DNA of 33,447 bases from Clostridia bacterium (lineage in GTDB: Bacteria; Bacillota; Clostridia; Christensenellales; Aristaeellaceae). The stretch's first letter is position 1; every line of letters begins with the position of its first letter. The translations under genes were made by a program, and so were the position numbers. Under the pieces are notes generated by a model, which worked only from the letters and a program-made list of their open reading frames with translations, had not been told where the DNA came from and did no database searches. Shown one piece after another: positions 6,206 to 13,799 of the stretch. The stretch covers positions 1-33,447 of the forward strand of contig JAFWEY010000011.1 in NCBI GenBank assembly GCA_017512675.1, read 5' to 3'.

Positions 6206-7537
6206 ATGAAGCAAATACCATCCGCAGTCAGAAGAACAGTCGCGTTTTGGGCAGTGTTTCTGGTGCTGTTTTTTCTTATGACGCAGGCATTCTCCACGTT
6301 TCCGGATTACCGCAGCTATCAGTCGATCGGCGGCTTTTATCTGGAGGAAGAGGGAAGCCTCGACGCGATCTATCTCGGTTCCAGCAATTGTTATGCGTTC
6401 TGGAGCGCGCCGGTGGCGTGGCACAATTACGGTTTGAAGGTGTATCCCTACGCAAGTCCGTCCCAGCCGTTTTACGCGCTCGAATACCTGATCCGGGAAA
6501 CGCGCAAAACCCAGCCGGACGCGATGTACATCATCAACATCAACTCTGTGGAATCGGACGATCTTACCCCCAACGGGATTCATTATCTGATCAATTACAT
6601 ACCTGAGTCCGAAAACAGGCAGGCATTGACGAACCATCTTGCCGATTTGCTGGGATACAACATGATCGAAAAGCTGGAATTCCGCTTCCCGTGGCTGCGG
6701 ATGCGCGAATTGTGGCTGGACAGAATCAAAAACGGGCCGGTGCCGGAACCGGACGGGCTTATGGGCGCGAGCACGTACGAACACTTTCTCGAAGACTCGG
6801 AGGATATCACCGCCCGCTATCTTCGTTCGGACAGAAAAAAGGCGATCCCGATGATGCTGACGGAATCGGTCATCGGCCTGCTGGATTACTGCGACGAAGA
6901 GGGGATTCGCGTGCTGTTTGTATCCGTGCCCCGCGCGGAGGAATCCGAAGAGGCGCTGGGCAGGATCAACGCGGTGCGCGACATCATACGGTCCCACGGC
7001 CGGGACGTGCTGGATATGAACCCGATATTCGCCGAACTCTCTCTTGATCTGACGCAGGATTATTACAACGACAAACACACCAACATCCATGGCTCCGTCA
7101 AATTCACGAATTATCTTTGCGAATACCTGATCGGGCATTGCGGGCTGCGGAACCGGCAGGGCGGAAATTCGGCCCGCTGGGACGAGGCATGGCGGCGGTA
7201 TGCGGAAATCATCGCGCCATGGACTCTGGATATCGAACTGGATTCCCGCCGCAGGGACAGCGCGCTGCCGGCGCCTTCGGGCCTGACGGCTTCTGCCGGC
7301 GGGGAAGCCTCCGTACGGATCAGCTGGGAAGCGGTGCCGGGCGCTGACGGGTATCGCGTCTACCGGAAAACCGGAAAGACCGGGGCGTGGGAACTCCTCG
7401 GGGAAACCTCTGAAACCGCATTTGAGGACACCGGGCCCCGAAAAGACGAAACGCGCTACACCGTCGTTGCGCAGCGCGCGGCGAACGGGGAGATTTATTA
7501 TGGGAATTTCTGGTATCAGGGCGTCGAAGCGGCCTGA
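6206..7537 (+). CDS. Membrane-anchored SGNH (DltD/AlgX-like) protein with fibronectin III domain
   Basis: A 443-residue protein. One N-terminal transmembrane segment or uncleaved signal (about 11-30) places the rest outside. The SGNH-like part has the nucleophile region IYLGSSNCYAFW (S59/S60) and, near residue 290, the DltD/AlgX-type late block NDKHTNIHGSVKFTNYL with the expected Asp and His. Residues about 355-440 look like a fibronectin III domain (SGLTASAGG ... WEAVPGADGYRVYRK). In Dlt and alginate systems such proteins complete acyl transfer outside the membrane with an MBOAT partner, which here is the next gene, 35 bases on. ATG 6206 has a poor ribosome binding site (GAGAGGGG is about 20 bases away), but a stop upstream leaves no better start. 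The fibronectin domain is an unusual addition. Confidence 0.85.
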   Translation: MKQIPSAVRRTVAFWAVFLVLFFLMTQAFSTFPDYRSYQSIGGFYLEEEGSLDAIYLGSSNCYAFWSAPVAWHNYGLKVYPYASPSQPFYALEYLIRETRKTQPDAMYIININSVESDDLTPNGIHYLINYIPESENRQALTNHLADLLGYNMIEKLEFRFPWLRMRELWLDRIKNGPVPEPDGLMGASTYEHFLEDSEDITARYLRSDRKKAIPMMLTESVIGLLDYCDEEGIRVLFVSVPRAEESEEALGRINAVRDIIRSHGRDVLDMNPIFAELSLDLTQDYYNDKHTNIHGSVKFTNYLCEYLIGHCGLRNRQGGNSARWDEAWRRYAEIIAPWTLDIELDSRRRDSALPAPSGLTASAGGEASVRISWEAVPGADGYRVYRKTGKTGAWELLGETSETAFEDTGPRKDETRYTVVAQRAANGEIYYGNFWYQGVEAA

Positions 7538-7572
7538 GCGCCGTTTGCGCGCCTGAGACGCAGGGAGCGGAC

Positions 7573-9150
7573 ATGAACTATCAGTCACTGGGATTTTTGT
7601 GCTTTGCTGCTGTGGTGATGGCGGTTTACTATACCATCGGGCGAAAGCGCCAGACGGCCGTAATCGCGTTTGCGAACCTGGCGTTTTACGCGATTGTCGA
7701 TCCCGTGCACCTGCCCTTTCTGACGGCGGTGCTGCTGGGTTCGTTCTTTGCCGCGCGCCGCATCGGCCGCATCTACCGCGAGGCCGATCAGAAGCTCGCC
7801 GGCTGTGCGGAAAGCGCACAGAAAAAGCAGATTCGCGCCGAAGCCGGGAAACGGGCGAAGAAGGCGCTGTACGCCGGCATGGCTGTGGGGATCGTTCTCC
7901 TTGCGGTGGGGAAGTACACGGCGTTTGCAATGGAAAACCTGAATGCGGTGCTGGGGCTGTTCGGGCTGCCCGGGCTCACCGTCTTCCGGATGGTCATGCC
8001 GCTGGGAATCTCCTTCTACGTGTTTATGGCGATAGGATACCTGCTGGATGTGTACTGGAAACGCTATCCGGCGGAAGACGGGTTCGTGAAATACGCCGCT
8101 TATCTTGCATGGTTCCCCCACGTGATCCAGGGGCCGATCGACCGGTACAACGAATTCAGCGCGCAGCTTCGCAGCGGTGTTCCCTTCAGCGCCGAAAACC
8201 TCGCTTCGGGAGCGCAGCTGGCGCTTTGGGGGTTTTTCAAGAAGCTGGTCATCGCCGACCGGCTGGCGATCCTGGTGAATGCGGCGTTCGCGTCGCCTGA
8301 AATGTTCGCCGGCTTTCCGATGATCGCGTCGCTGGCCGCCTACTCGGTTCAGATCTACGCCGATTTTTCCGGCTGCATCGACATTGTGACCGGCGTCTCG
8401 GAAATGTTCGGCATCCATTTGAGAAAGAATTTCAACCATCCGTATTTCTCCCGCAGCATGGGAGAATTCTGGCGGCGCTGGCACATTTCGCTGCAGGAGT
8501 GGTTCAAGGATTACGTGTATTTCCCGGTGTCCACATCGAATTTCGTCAAAACCGCCAGACGAAGCTGGATGAAACGCGGCAAACCCCGGGCGGCGGAAAT
8601 CCTCACCAGCTGCTTTCCGATCTTCGTCGTGTGGCTGATCAGCGGCATCTGGCACGGCGCGGCCTGGAAATTCGTGATCTGGGGAATGTTCCACGCGGCG
8701 CTGCTGATCGGAAGCAATCTCCTGGAACCAGCGTTTGCGGCTGCGAACCGAACGCTGCGCGTTCGAACCTCCTGTGCTGCGTGGCGCGGCTGGCAGATGC
8801 TGCGAACCTTTGCGCTCTGCTGTATCGGAAGGGTGTTTTTCCGGGCGGAGAATATGGCTGCTGCGGCGTCGGTATTCCGCTGCATGGGACGGTTTGAATT
8901 CACGCTCTCCGGCATACTCGGCCCTTTAGCCTGGTCCATGAGCATCGAAAACATCATCGTGTCGGCCTGCTCGGTGCTGGTGCTGATCGCCGTGGACGCG
9001 GTGCAGGAGCGCACGCGGATCAGGCCGGCGCTCGCACAGCGCGGAATCGCCCTTCGGTGGGGACTGATCTATTTGTGCCTGTTCGCGGTCCTCATCTTCG
9101 GAATGTACGGCAAGGGATACGGCAGTGCCTTTATCTATGAACAGTTTTGA
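7573..9150 (+). CDS. MBOAT-family O-acyltransferase (DltB/AlgI-like)
   Basis: A 525-residue polytopic membrane protein. The MBOAT core is clear: PLGISFYVFMAIGYLLDVYW (about 143-162), then FWRRWHISLQEWFKDYVYFP with H304, and SGIWHGAAWKFVIWGMFHA with the catalytic histidine H361. The end FIYEQF resembles AlgI/DltB termini. Such enzymes take an acyl group from a carrier at the inner face and pass it across the membrane to a glycan, teichoic acid or protein. GGGAG lies 7 bases before ATG 7573. The upstream SGNH gene and the carrier protein gene 15 bases downstream are the expected partners. The acyl group and acceptor are not known. Confidence 0.93.
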   Translation: MNYQSLGFLCFAAVVMAVYYTIGRKRQTAVIAFANLAFYAIVDPVHLPFLTAVLLGSFFAARRIGRIYREADQKLAGCAESAQKKQIRAEAGKRAKKALYAGMAVGIVLLAVGKYTAFAMENLNAVLGLFGLPGLTVFRMVMPLGISFYVFMAIGYLLDVYWKRYPAEDGFVKYAAYLAWFPHVIQGPIDRYNEFSAQLRSGVPFSAENLASGAQLALWGFFKKLVIADRLAILVNAAFASPEMFAGFPMIASLAAYSVQIYADFSGCIDIVTGVSEMFGIHLRKNFNHPYFSRSMGEFWRRWHISLQEWFKDYVYFPVSTSNFVKTARRSWMKRGKPRAAEILTSCFPIFVVWLISGIWHGAAWKFVIWGMFHAALLIGSNLLEPAFAAANRTLRVRTSCAAWRGWQMLRTFALCCIGRVFFRAENMAAAASVFRCMGRFEFTLSGILGPLAWSMSIENIIVSACSVLVLIAVDAVQERTRIRPALAQRGIALRWGLIYLCLFAVLIFGMYGKGYGSAFIYEQF

Positions 9151-9165
9151 GAAAGGGGTGTCTCC

Positions 9166-9387
9166 ATGGAACGGATCCTTGAAATGCTGAAACGCGAGTT
9201 TCCGCTGATCGACTTCGAACACGAGAAGCAGCTGATGTCGCGCGGCTGCCTCGATTCCGTCGCGGTAGTGGGCATCATTGCCAACCTGGAGGAGATGTTC
9301 GATATTTCGGTCACGATGGAATACATTCGGCCGGAAAACTTCGAATCGGTCGAAGCGATGTGGGCAATGGTGGAGGAACTGCAATAA
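9166..9387 (+). CDS. Acyl carrier protein (DltC-like)
   Basis: A 73-residue carrier protein. The phosphopantetheine site is S31 in GCLDSVAVVGII; the Leu-Asp-Ser order followed by a hydrophobic helix is closer to DltC than to fatty-acid ACP (DSL). The following EEMFDISV matches the conserved acidic helix of carrier proteins. It would carry the acid activated by the ligase at 11984-13468 to the MBOAT enzyme. AAAGGGG precedes ATG 9166. No phosphopantetheinyl transferase gene is in the window, so a housekeeping one must act on it. Confidence 0.92.
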   Translation: MERILEMLKREFPLIDFEHEKQLMSRGCLDSVAVVGIIANLEEMFDISVTMEYIRPENFESVEAMWAMVEELQ

Positions 9388-9405
9388 AGTGAGGAGGTTT
9401 TGACA

Positions 9406-10362
9406 ATGAAAAGAACGCTTGCGATTTTGCTTCTGGTTTTGGTGTGCGCGGCTTCCGTATCCGCTGAGGGCAGCGCGCGCCTGACGATCGCCTACCAGTA
9501 CGGGCTGGCTTACGCGCCTGTGGTGGTGGCGATGCAGCAGGGCCTGATCGAGAAGGCCTACGCCGATGCGGCCGGCGGCGAACTGGAAATCGAATGGGTG
9601 CAGATGAGCTCCGGCGCGGACATCAACACCGGCGTGATGTCCGGCTCGGTCGACGTGGGATTCATGGGCGTGGGCCCGGCGCTCACCGGGATTTCCAAGA
9701 ACGTCGGCTATAGGATTTTCAGCAGCCTGTCCGGCCAGGAGCACGGATTGATGAGCTCTGATCCGGAAATCAAGTCGCTGAGCGACATCATCGGCAGCGG
9801 CAGCCAGATCGCTCTGGTGAACATCGGTTCGATCCAGCACATCATCCTGGCGCGGGCCCTCAGCCTGAACGGATCCGACCCGCATGCGCTGGACGCCAAC
9901 CTGGTGGCGATGAAGCATCCGGACGGCATGAACGCGCTGCTGACCGGCAGCCTGCCGCTTCATCTGACGACCAATCCCTACATCTACCGGGAACGGGAAA
10001 CGGAAGGCCTGTACGAAATCGAAGAGCTGAAATCGGCATGGCCGAAGGAAAACTCGTTTATCGTCGGCGTGGCGGCCATTGAGATGCACGACAGCGAGCC
10101 GGAACTGTATGCCGCGCTGTGCAGCGGCCTGTCCGCCGCCATCGAATACGTGAACGGCAATATCGAAGCCACCGCGGAGCTGACCAGCCAGTACGACGGC
10201 AATGCGGTGGAGGACGAGATCCGCTATCTTCAGATGGGCAATTACTCTGCGGAAACCCGGGGCGTGGAGGAGATGGCCGCGTTTATGTTCGAAAACGGGT
10301 TCATCGAAGCTGATCCCGGCTCGTATGCCGATCTGGTGTTCGACAACGTAAAAGGCAACTGA
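9406..10362 (+). CDS. Substrate-binding protein of an SsuA/TauA/NMT1-type importer
   Basis: A 318-residue secreted protein. Residues 1-20 are a signal peptide with a likely type I cleavage after SVSA. The mature part has the fold features of the SsuA/NMT1 class: LTIAYQYGLAYAPVVVAMQQ at its start, then GSVDVGFMGVGPALTG. ATG 9406 is preferred over TTG 9400 because GAGGAGG lies 8 bases before it. The cysteine in LVLVCAAS lacks a proper lipobox (V precedes C), so lipid anchoring is doubtful, unusual for a Gram-positive binding protein. Family members bind small organic acids, sulfonates, nitrate or vitamin precursors. Its place between carrier protein and ligase genes suggests it captures the acyl donor. 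Confidence 0.88.
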   Translation: MKRTLAILLLVLVCAASVSAEGSARLTIAYQYGLAYAPVVVAMQQGLIEKAYADAAGGELEIEWVQMSSGADINTGVMSGSVDVGFMGVGPALTGISKNVGYRIFSSLSGQEHGLMSSDPEIKSLSDIIGSGSQIALVNIGSIQHIILARALSLNGSDPHALDANLVAMKHPDGMNALLTGSLPLHLTTNPYIYRERETEGLYEIEELKSAWPKENSFIVGVAAIEMHDSEPELYAALCSGLSAAIEYVNGNIEATAELTSQYDGNAVEDEIRYLQMGNYSAETRGVEEMAAFMFENGFIEADPGSYADLVFDNVKGN

Positions 10363-10400
10363 CGGACATTGCTTGTCAGCGCCTGCTCAGGAGGATCGCA

Positions 10401-11207
10401 ATGCAGAAGAAACCGGCCCTGCGGGACCTGGCGGAAAAGCTGGCGTTTGCCGCCGCGGTGCTCGCGCTTTGGGAGATTGTCGCCCGGGCGCACGTGTTCG
10501 GCATGCGTTCAGAAATCATCTTCCCGCGGCTGGGAACCATCGCGGCGGCATTCGTGAAGAATTTCGTGAAGGGATACGCGGGGGTATCCCTGTGGACGTA
10601 TCTGCTGAATTCGATGAAGCTCCTGCTGGAAGGCATGGGCATCGGGATTCTTCTCGCCTTTGTGTTCTCCGGTTTAAGCATGGTCAGCAGAAGCTTCCAC
10701 AATATCTACAGTCTCATTGTGGCAGTGGCCGATCTGCTGCCCGGCGTGGCGCTGCTGCCGGTGGTGATCATCATTTTCGGCGTCAATCCGGGAGTGATCG
10801 TGTTTCTGGTGGTGCATTCGGTGATCTGGCCGATGTCCCGCAACCTGATTGACGGGTTCAGATCGGTGCCGAAGATCTACGTGGAGGCGGGGAAAAACCT
10901 CGGCCTCACGGGCACGGGCCTGCTGCGGCGCGTGTATTTCCCCGCTGCCATGTCCTACATCGTTTCCGGCCTCAAGGTGGGCTGGGCGCGGGCCTGGCGC
11001 GGCCTGATCAGCGCGGAGATGATTTTCGGCATTGCTGCCGCGCCCGGGATCGGCATGTACATCAACCAGATGCGCACCAACATGAACAACGCGGAAATGT
11101 ACGCTACGCTCGTGGTGATCGTCATCATCGGCCTGTTCGTGCAGTACGGAATCCTGAACCCGGTGGAAAAGAATACCGTGGTCAAATGGGGGATGCGCAA
11201 GCTATGA
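10401..11207 (+). CDS. ABC importer permease (SsuC/TauC-like)
   Basis: A 268-residue inner-membrane permease with about six hydrophobic segments. The cytoplasmic loop that docks the ATPase shows the EAA-type stretch EAGKNLGLTGTGLLRRVYFP followed by GLKVGWARAWRGLISAEM, both typical of SsuC/TauC. AGGAGG precedes ATG 10401 by about 6 bases. It begins 38 bases after the binding-protein gene, and its stop overlaps the ATPase start in an ATGA junction. Together the three genes make a complete importer. Confidence 0.92.
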   Translation: MQKKPALRDLAEKLAFAAAVLALWEIVARAHVFGMRSEIIFPRLGTIAAAFVKNFVKGYAGVSLWTYLLNSMKLLLEGMGIGILLAFVFSGLSMVSRSFHNIYSLIVAVADLLPGVALLPVVIIIFGVNPGVIVFLVVHSVIWPMSRNLIDGFRSVPKIYVEAGKNLGLTGTGLLRRVYFPAAMSYIVSGLKVGWARAWRGLISAEMIFGIAAAPGIGMYINQMRTNMNNAEMYATLVVIVIIGLFVQYGILNPVEKNTVVKWGMRKL

Positions 11208-11971
11208 GCGCGCTGCTGAAAATCGAAGGGCTTTCCAAGGTGTACGATGACGACAGCGCGGAACTGGCGGTCATCGACAATTTGAACATGACCGTGGAGC
11301 AGGGGGAATTCCTGTGCATCCTCGGCCCGTCCGGCTGCGGCAAAACCACGCTTCTGCGCTGCATCGCCGGATTTGAGCGCTGCACCGGAAGAATTCTGGT
11401 GAACGGCGAACAGATCACCGGCCCCGGCACAGACCGGATTATGGTGTTCCAGGATTTCAACCAGCTGTTTCCGTGGCTGACTGTGGAAAAGAACATTCAG
11501 TTCGGCCTGAAGCGCCAGGGGATCCGGGACAGGGAGCAGCTGGCTCGCATCACCGCCGATGTGCTGAAGAAGGTCAGAATGCATGGGTACGGGCGGCATT
11601 ATCCGTACCAGCTTTCCGGCGGCATGAAACAGCGGGTGGCCATCGCCCGCGCGCTGGCGCTGAAGCCGTCCATCATTCTGATGGACGAGCCCTTCGCCGC
11701 GCTGGACGCCATCACCCGGAATACGCTGCAGCAGGAGGTTCTGGCAATCTCCCGGGAAGAGAACTGCACCTTCATCTTCATTACCCACAACATTCAGGAA
11801 GGGATCGTTCTGGGAACCCGCCTGATGCTGATGGAACCCGGAGGCAGAATCGCGATCGACATCCGCAACCCGATCGCGCGGCCGGTCAGCCCGTCCTCGC
11901 CGGGCTACGGCGCGCTGTGGGATCGGCTGTATGCCGCGCTGTACGATACCCAGCGCGGGAATCCGGTGTAA
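11204..11971 (+). CDS. ABC importer ATPase (SsuB/TauB-like)
   Basis: A 255-residue nucleotide-binding protein. Walker A is GPSGCGKTT (41-49), the Q loop follows in MVFQDFNQLFPWLTV (Q83), the signature is LSGGMKQRVAIARAL, Walker B is IILMDEPFAALD, and the switch histidine is in FITHNIQEG. These match the nitrate/sulfonate/taurine subfamily. The start is ATG 11204, overlapping the permease stop by four bases; an in-frame ATG at 11186 would overlap more and lacks a better binding site. It powers the importer encoded with it. Confidence 0.93.
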   Translation: MSALLKIEGLSKVYDDDSAELAVIDNLNMTVEQGEFLCILGPSGCGKTTLLRCIAGFERCTGRILVNGEQITGPGTDRIMVFQDFNQLFPWLTVEKNIQFGLKRQGIRDREQLARITADVLKKVRMHGYGRHYPYQLSGGMKQRVAIARALALKPSIILMDEPFAALDAITRNTLQQEVLAISREENCTFIFITHNIQEGIVLGTRLMLMEPGGRIAIDIRNPIARPVSPSSPGYGALWDRLYAALYDTQRGNPV

Positions 11972-11983
11972 AGGAGCTTCGTT

Positions 11984-13468
11984 ATGTTCAATTCCGTCGT
12001 TGAAGCGGTATTTCATCACGCGGAACGGTTTCCGGACAGATTCTGTCTGGCGGACGACGCCTCCGGCGTTACCTGGGGCGGGTACGCACAAAAGATCAGC
12101 CGGCTTGCGGCCGCATTCTCGTCGCTGGGCATCGCGCCGGGCGGCCGCGTTGTGGTCGAGGCATGCCAGACCGTCGGCTATCTGGCGGCGGAACTGGCCC
12201 TGCAGCGGATCGGGGCGGTATTCGTCCCGCTGGAACACAACTGTGCGGCGGACAAAATGGCGGCTGTCGCCCGAAGGGTCGAAGCTTCCGCGCTGATCGC
12301 CTGCAATCCGCCGAAGGGAGCCGCGGCCCTGTGCCTTTCCTATGGTGATCTGGATCGCCTTTCCGCGCAGGACCGGTCCTTTGAAGCAGGGCCGTGGCCG
12401 GATGCCTCCGCGGTCAGCGAAATCCTGTTCAGCACCGGCACCACCGGAAAGGAAAAGGGAATCATCCTGACGCACGCGGCCGATATCGCGCTCGCGGAAA
12501 ACGTGATTCACGGCGTTGAAATGGAACCGGACAACGTGGAAATGATTCCGTCGCCGATGAATCATTCCCACGGGCTGCGCAGGTATTACGCCAACATGGT
12601 CAACGGAAGCGCCGTGGTGCTGCTGGGCAGCGCGATGGACATGCGCCGCTTTTTTTCGAACATGGACGCATACCGCGTGAACTCGCTGGATCTCGTGCCG
12701 GCAGCGCTCACGCTGGTGCTGAAGCTTTCGCGGGGCGGCCTGGCCGCGTACCGCGATCGGCTGCGATACATCCAGTTCGGCGCGGCGCCGATGCGGGATG
12801 AGGACCGGCGGGAAATCTGCCGCCTGCTGCCCGATACCCGGCTGTACAACTTCTACGGCAGCACCGAAAGCGGCTGCGTCGCGATTTACAATTTCAACCG
12901 TCCGGACGCAAAGCCGAACTGCATCGGCCGGCCCGCCTGCAACGCGGAAATCTTTTTCACGGATGAGGATCGCAAAAGAATCGTCCCTTCCGCGCAGCGC
13001 CCCGGGCTTCTGGCCTGTTCCGGTCCGATGAACATGCTCGGCTACTGGCAGGATCCGCAGGAGACGGCGGCGGCGTTGTCGTGCGGCGCCGTGTATTCCA
13101 GCGATGAAGCCTATCCGGACGCGGACGGCGACATCATCCTGCTTGGCAGGCGCGGCGATGTGATCAATGTCGGGGGCAGCAAAGTCGCTCCGCAGGAAAT
13201 CGAGGACGCCGCGCGGGCGTTTTCCGGCGTCGCCGACTGCGGCGCGATTCCGGTGCCCGATCCTTACAAGGGCATGGCGCCAAAGCTGTTCGTTCAGGTC
13301 AGGCCCGGGTGCGATGTGGATTTTGCGGCCCTGCGGGCGTTTCTTGCCGAAAGGCTGGAGGGCTACAAGCTTCCGGTGTCCATCGAGCGGATCGACGCGA
13401 TTCCCAGAAGCTTTAACGGCAAGCTGCTGCGGAACGTTCTGAAGGAACGGGAACGCCGGGGGCAATGA
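11984..13468 (+). CDS. AMP-forming acid ligase (class I adenylating enzyme)
   Basis: A 494-residue soluble enzyme. The P-loop-like A3 motif is FSTGTTGKEKG (149-159), A5 is NFYGSTESG (289-297), the aspartate region reads YSSDEAYPDADGDIILLGRR, A8 is RGDVINVGGSKVAPQEIE, and the C-terminal catalytic lysine is K480 in PRSFNGKLLRN. It would activate a carboxylic acid as acyl-AMP and load it on a thiol, most likely the carrier protein of this operon, the role DltA plays for D-alanine. Overall it looks more like acyl-CoA synthetases than like DltA, so another acid is likely. AAGGAG precedes ATG 11984, which is 12 bases after the ATPase gene. It is the last gene of the operon. Confidence 0.9.
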   Translation: MFNSVVEAVFHHAERFPDRFCLADDASGVTWGGYAQKISRLAAAFSSLGIAPGGRVVVEACQTVGYLAAELALQRIGAVFVPLEHNCAADKMAAVARRVEASALIACNPPKGAAALCLSYGDLDRLSAQDRSFEAGPWPDASAVSEILFSTGTTGKEKGIILTHAADIALAENVIHGVEMEPDNVEMIPSPMNHSHGLRRYYANMVNGSAVVLLGSAMDMRRFFSNMDAYRVNSLDLVPAALTLVLKLSRGGLAAYRDRLRYIQFGAAPMRDEDRREICRLLPDTRLYNFYGSTESGCVAIYNFNRPDAKPNCIGRPACNAEIFFTDEDRKRIVPSAQRPGLLACSGPMNMLGYWQDPQETAAALSCGAVYSSDEAYPDADGDIILLGRRGDVINVGGSKVAPQEIEDAARAFSGVADCGAIPVPDPYKGMAPKLFVQVRPGCDVDFAALRAFLAERLEGYKLPVSIERIDAIPRSFNGKLLRNVLKERERRGQ

Positions 13469-13520
13469 CCGGCCCGCAGGCGCCGGAGCGCGGAACATGC
13501 CGGCGCAGCACGCGGTCATT
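13464..13520 (+). terminator. Terminator-like double stem at the end of the acylation operon
   Basis: An 8-bp stem (13464-13471 with 13513-13520) begins inside the ligase stop codon and encloses a 7-bp stem (13480-13486 with 13500-13506). No T run follows, so it may protect the 3' end or terminate with help. Confidence 0.5.
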
Positions 13521-13633
13521 CCTTCAGAAGCCCGGCCGCAGCAATGCGCTTCCCGGGCAGGCGCATTTCATTTGATCGGTCATTCGCCATTTCCGTTTTG
13601 GATCGCCCGGATTTGACGGATGAATCCCGAAAG

Positions 13634-13704
13634 CCGTCGGAAGCCCGACGGATTCTGTGCCCGGAAAGCGCGGCACGCGTGGGATTCCCCCGGCGCTTCC
13701 GGGC
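13634..13704. other. Two further hairpins between convergent transcripts
   Basis: A 7-bp stem with a 4-base AAGC loop (13634-13640 with 13645-13651) is followed by a 12-bp stem with one bulged A (13659-13671 with 13693-13704). They sit between the ligase-gene hairpin and the pyruvate-kinase terminator. No gene is visible in 13521-13708. Confidence 0.6.
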
Positions 13705-13708
13705 GGAA

Positions 13709-13774
13709 AAAGGGCCGGCAGGCGGCGGAAAGCGGGGGAAACGGGTCCTCGCTTTCCGCCGCGGCCGGCCCTTT
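13709..13774 (-). terminator. Terminator of the pyruvate kinase gene
   Basis: An 11-bp outer stem (13709-13719 with 13764-13774) and a 10-bp inner stem (13724-13733 with 13751-13760) form a long hairpin. On the minus strand a TTTTT run overlaps and follows the stem, as expected for an intrinsic terminator 26 bases past the kinase stop. It may also stop rightward read-through from the acylation operon. Confidence 0.8.
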
Positions 13775-13799
13775 CAGCGCCGCACCGGAGCGGACCGGC

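Noticed and set aside
12451..12485. Possible start of a split ligase gene
   Set aside because: The frame is continuous through all adenylation motifs from 11984 to 13468, so no break exists.
6206..13468. Reading the operon as a classical dltABCD locus
   Set aside because: Gene order differs, an importer is inserted, and the ligase lacks a clear DltA look, so D-alanine is not assumed.
10955..13519. An 854-codon open frame on the minus strand
   Set aside because: It mirrors the permease, ATPase and ligase genes, whose motifs are all on the plus strand; its composition is that of a GC-rich shadow.
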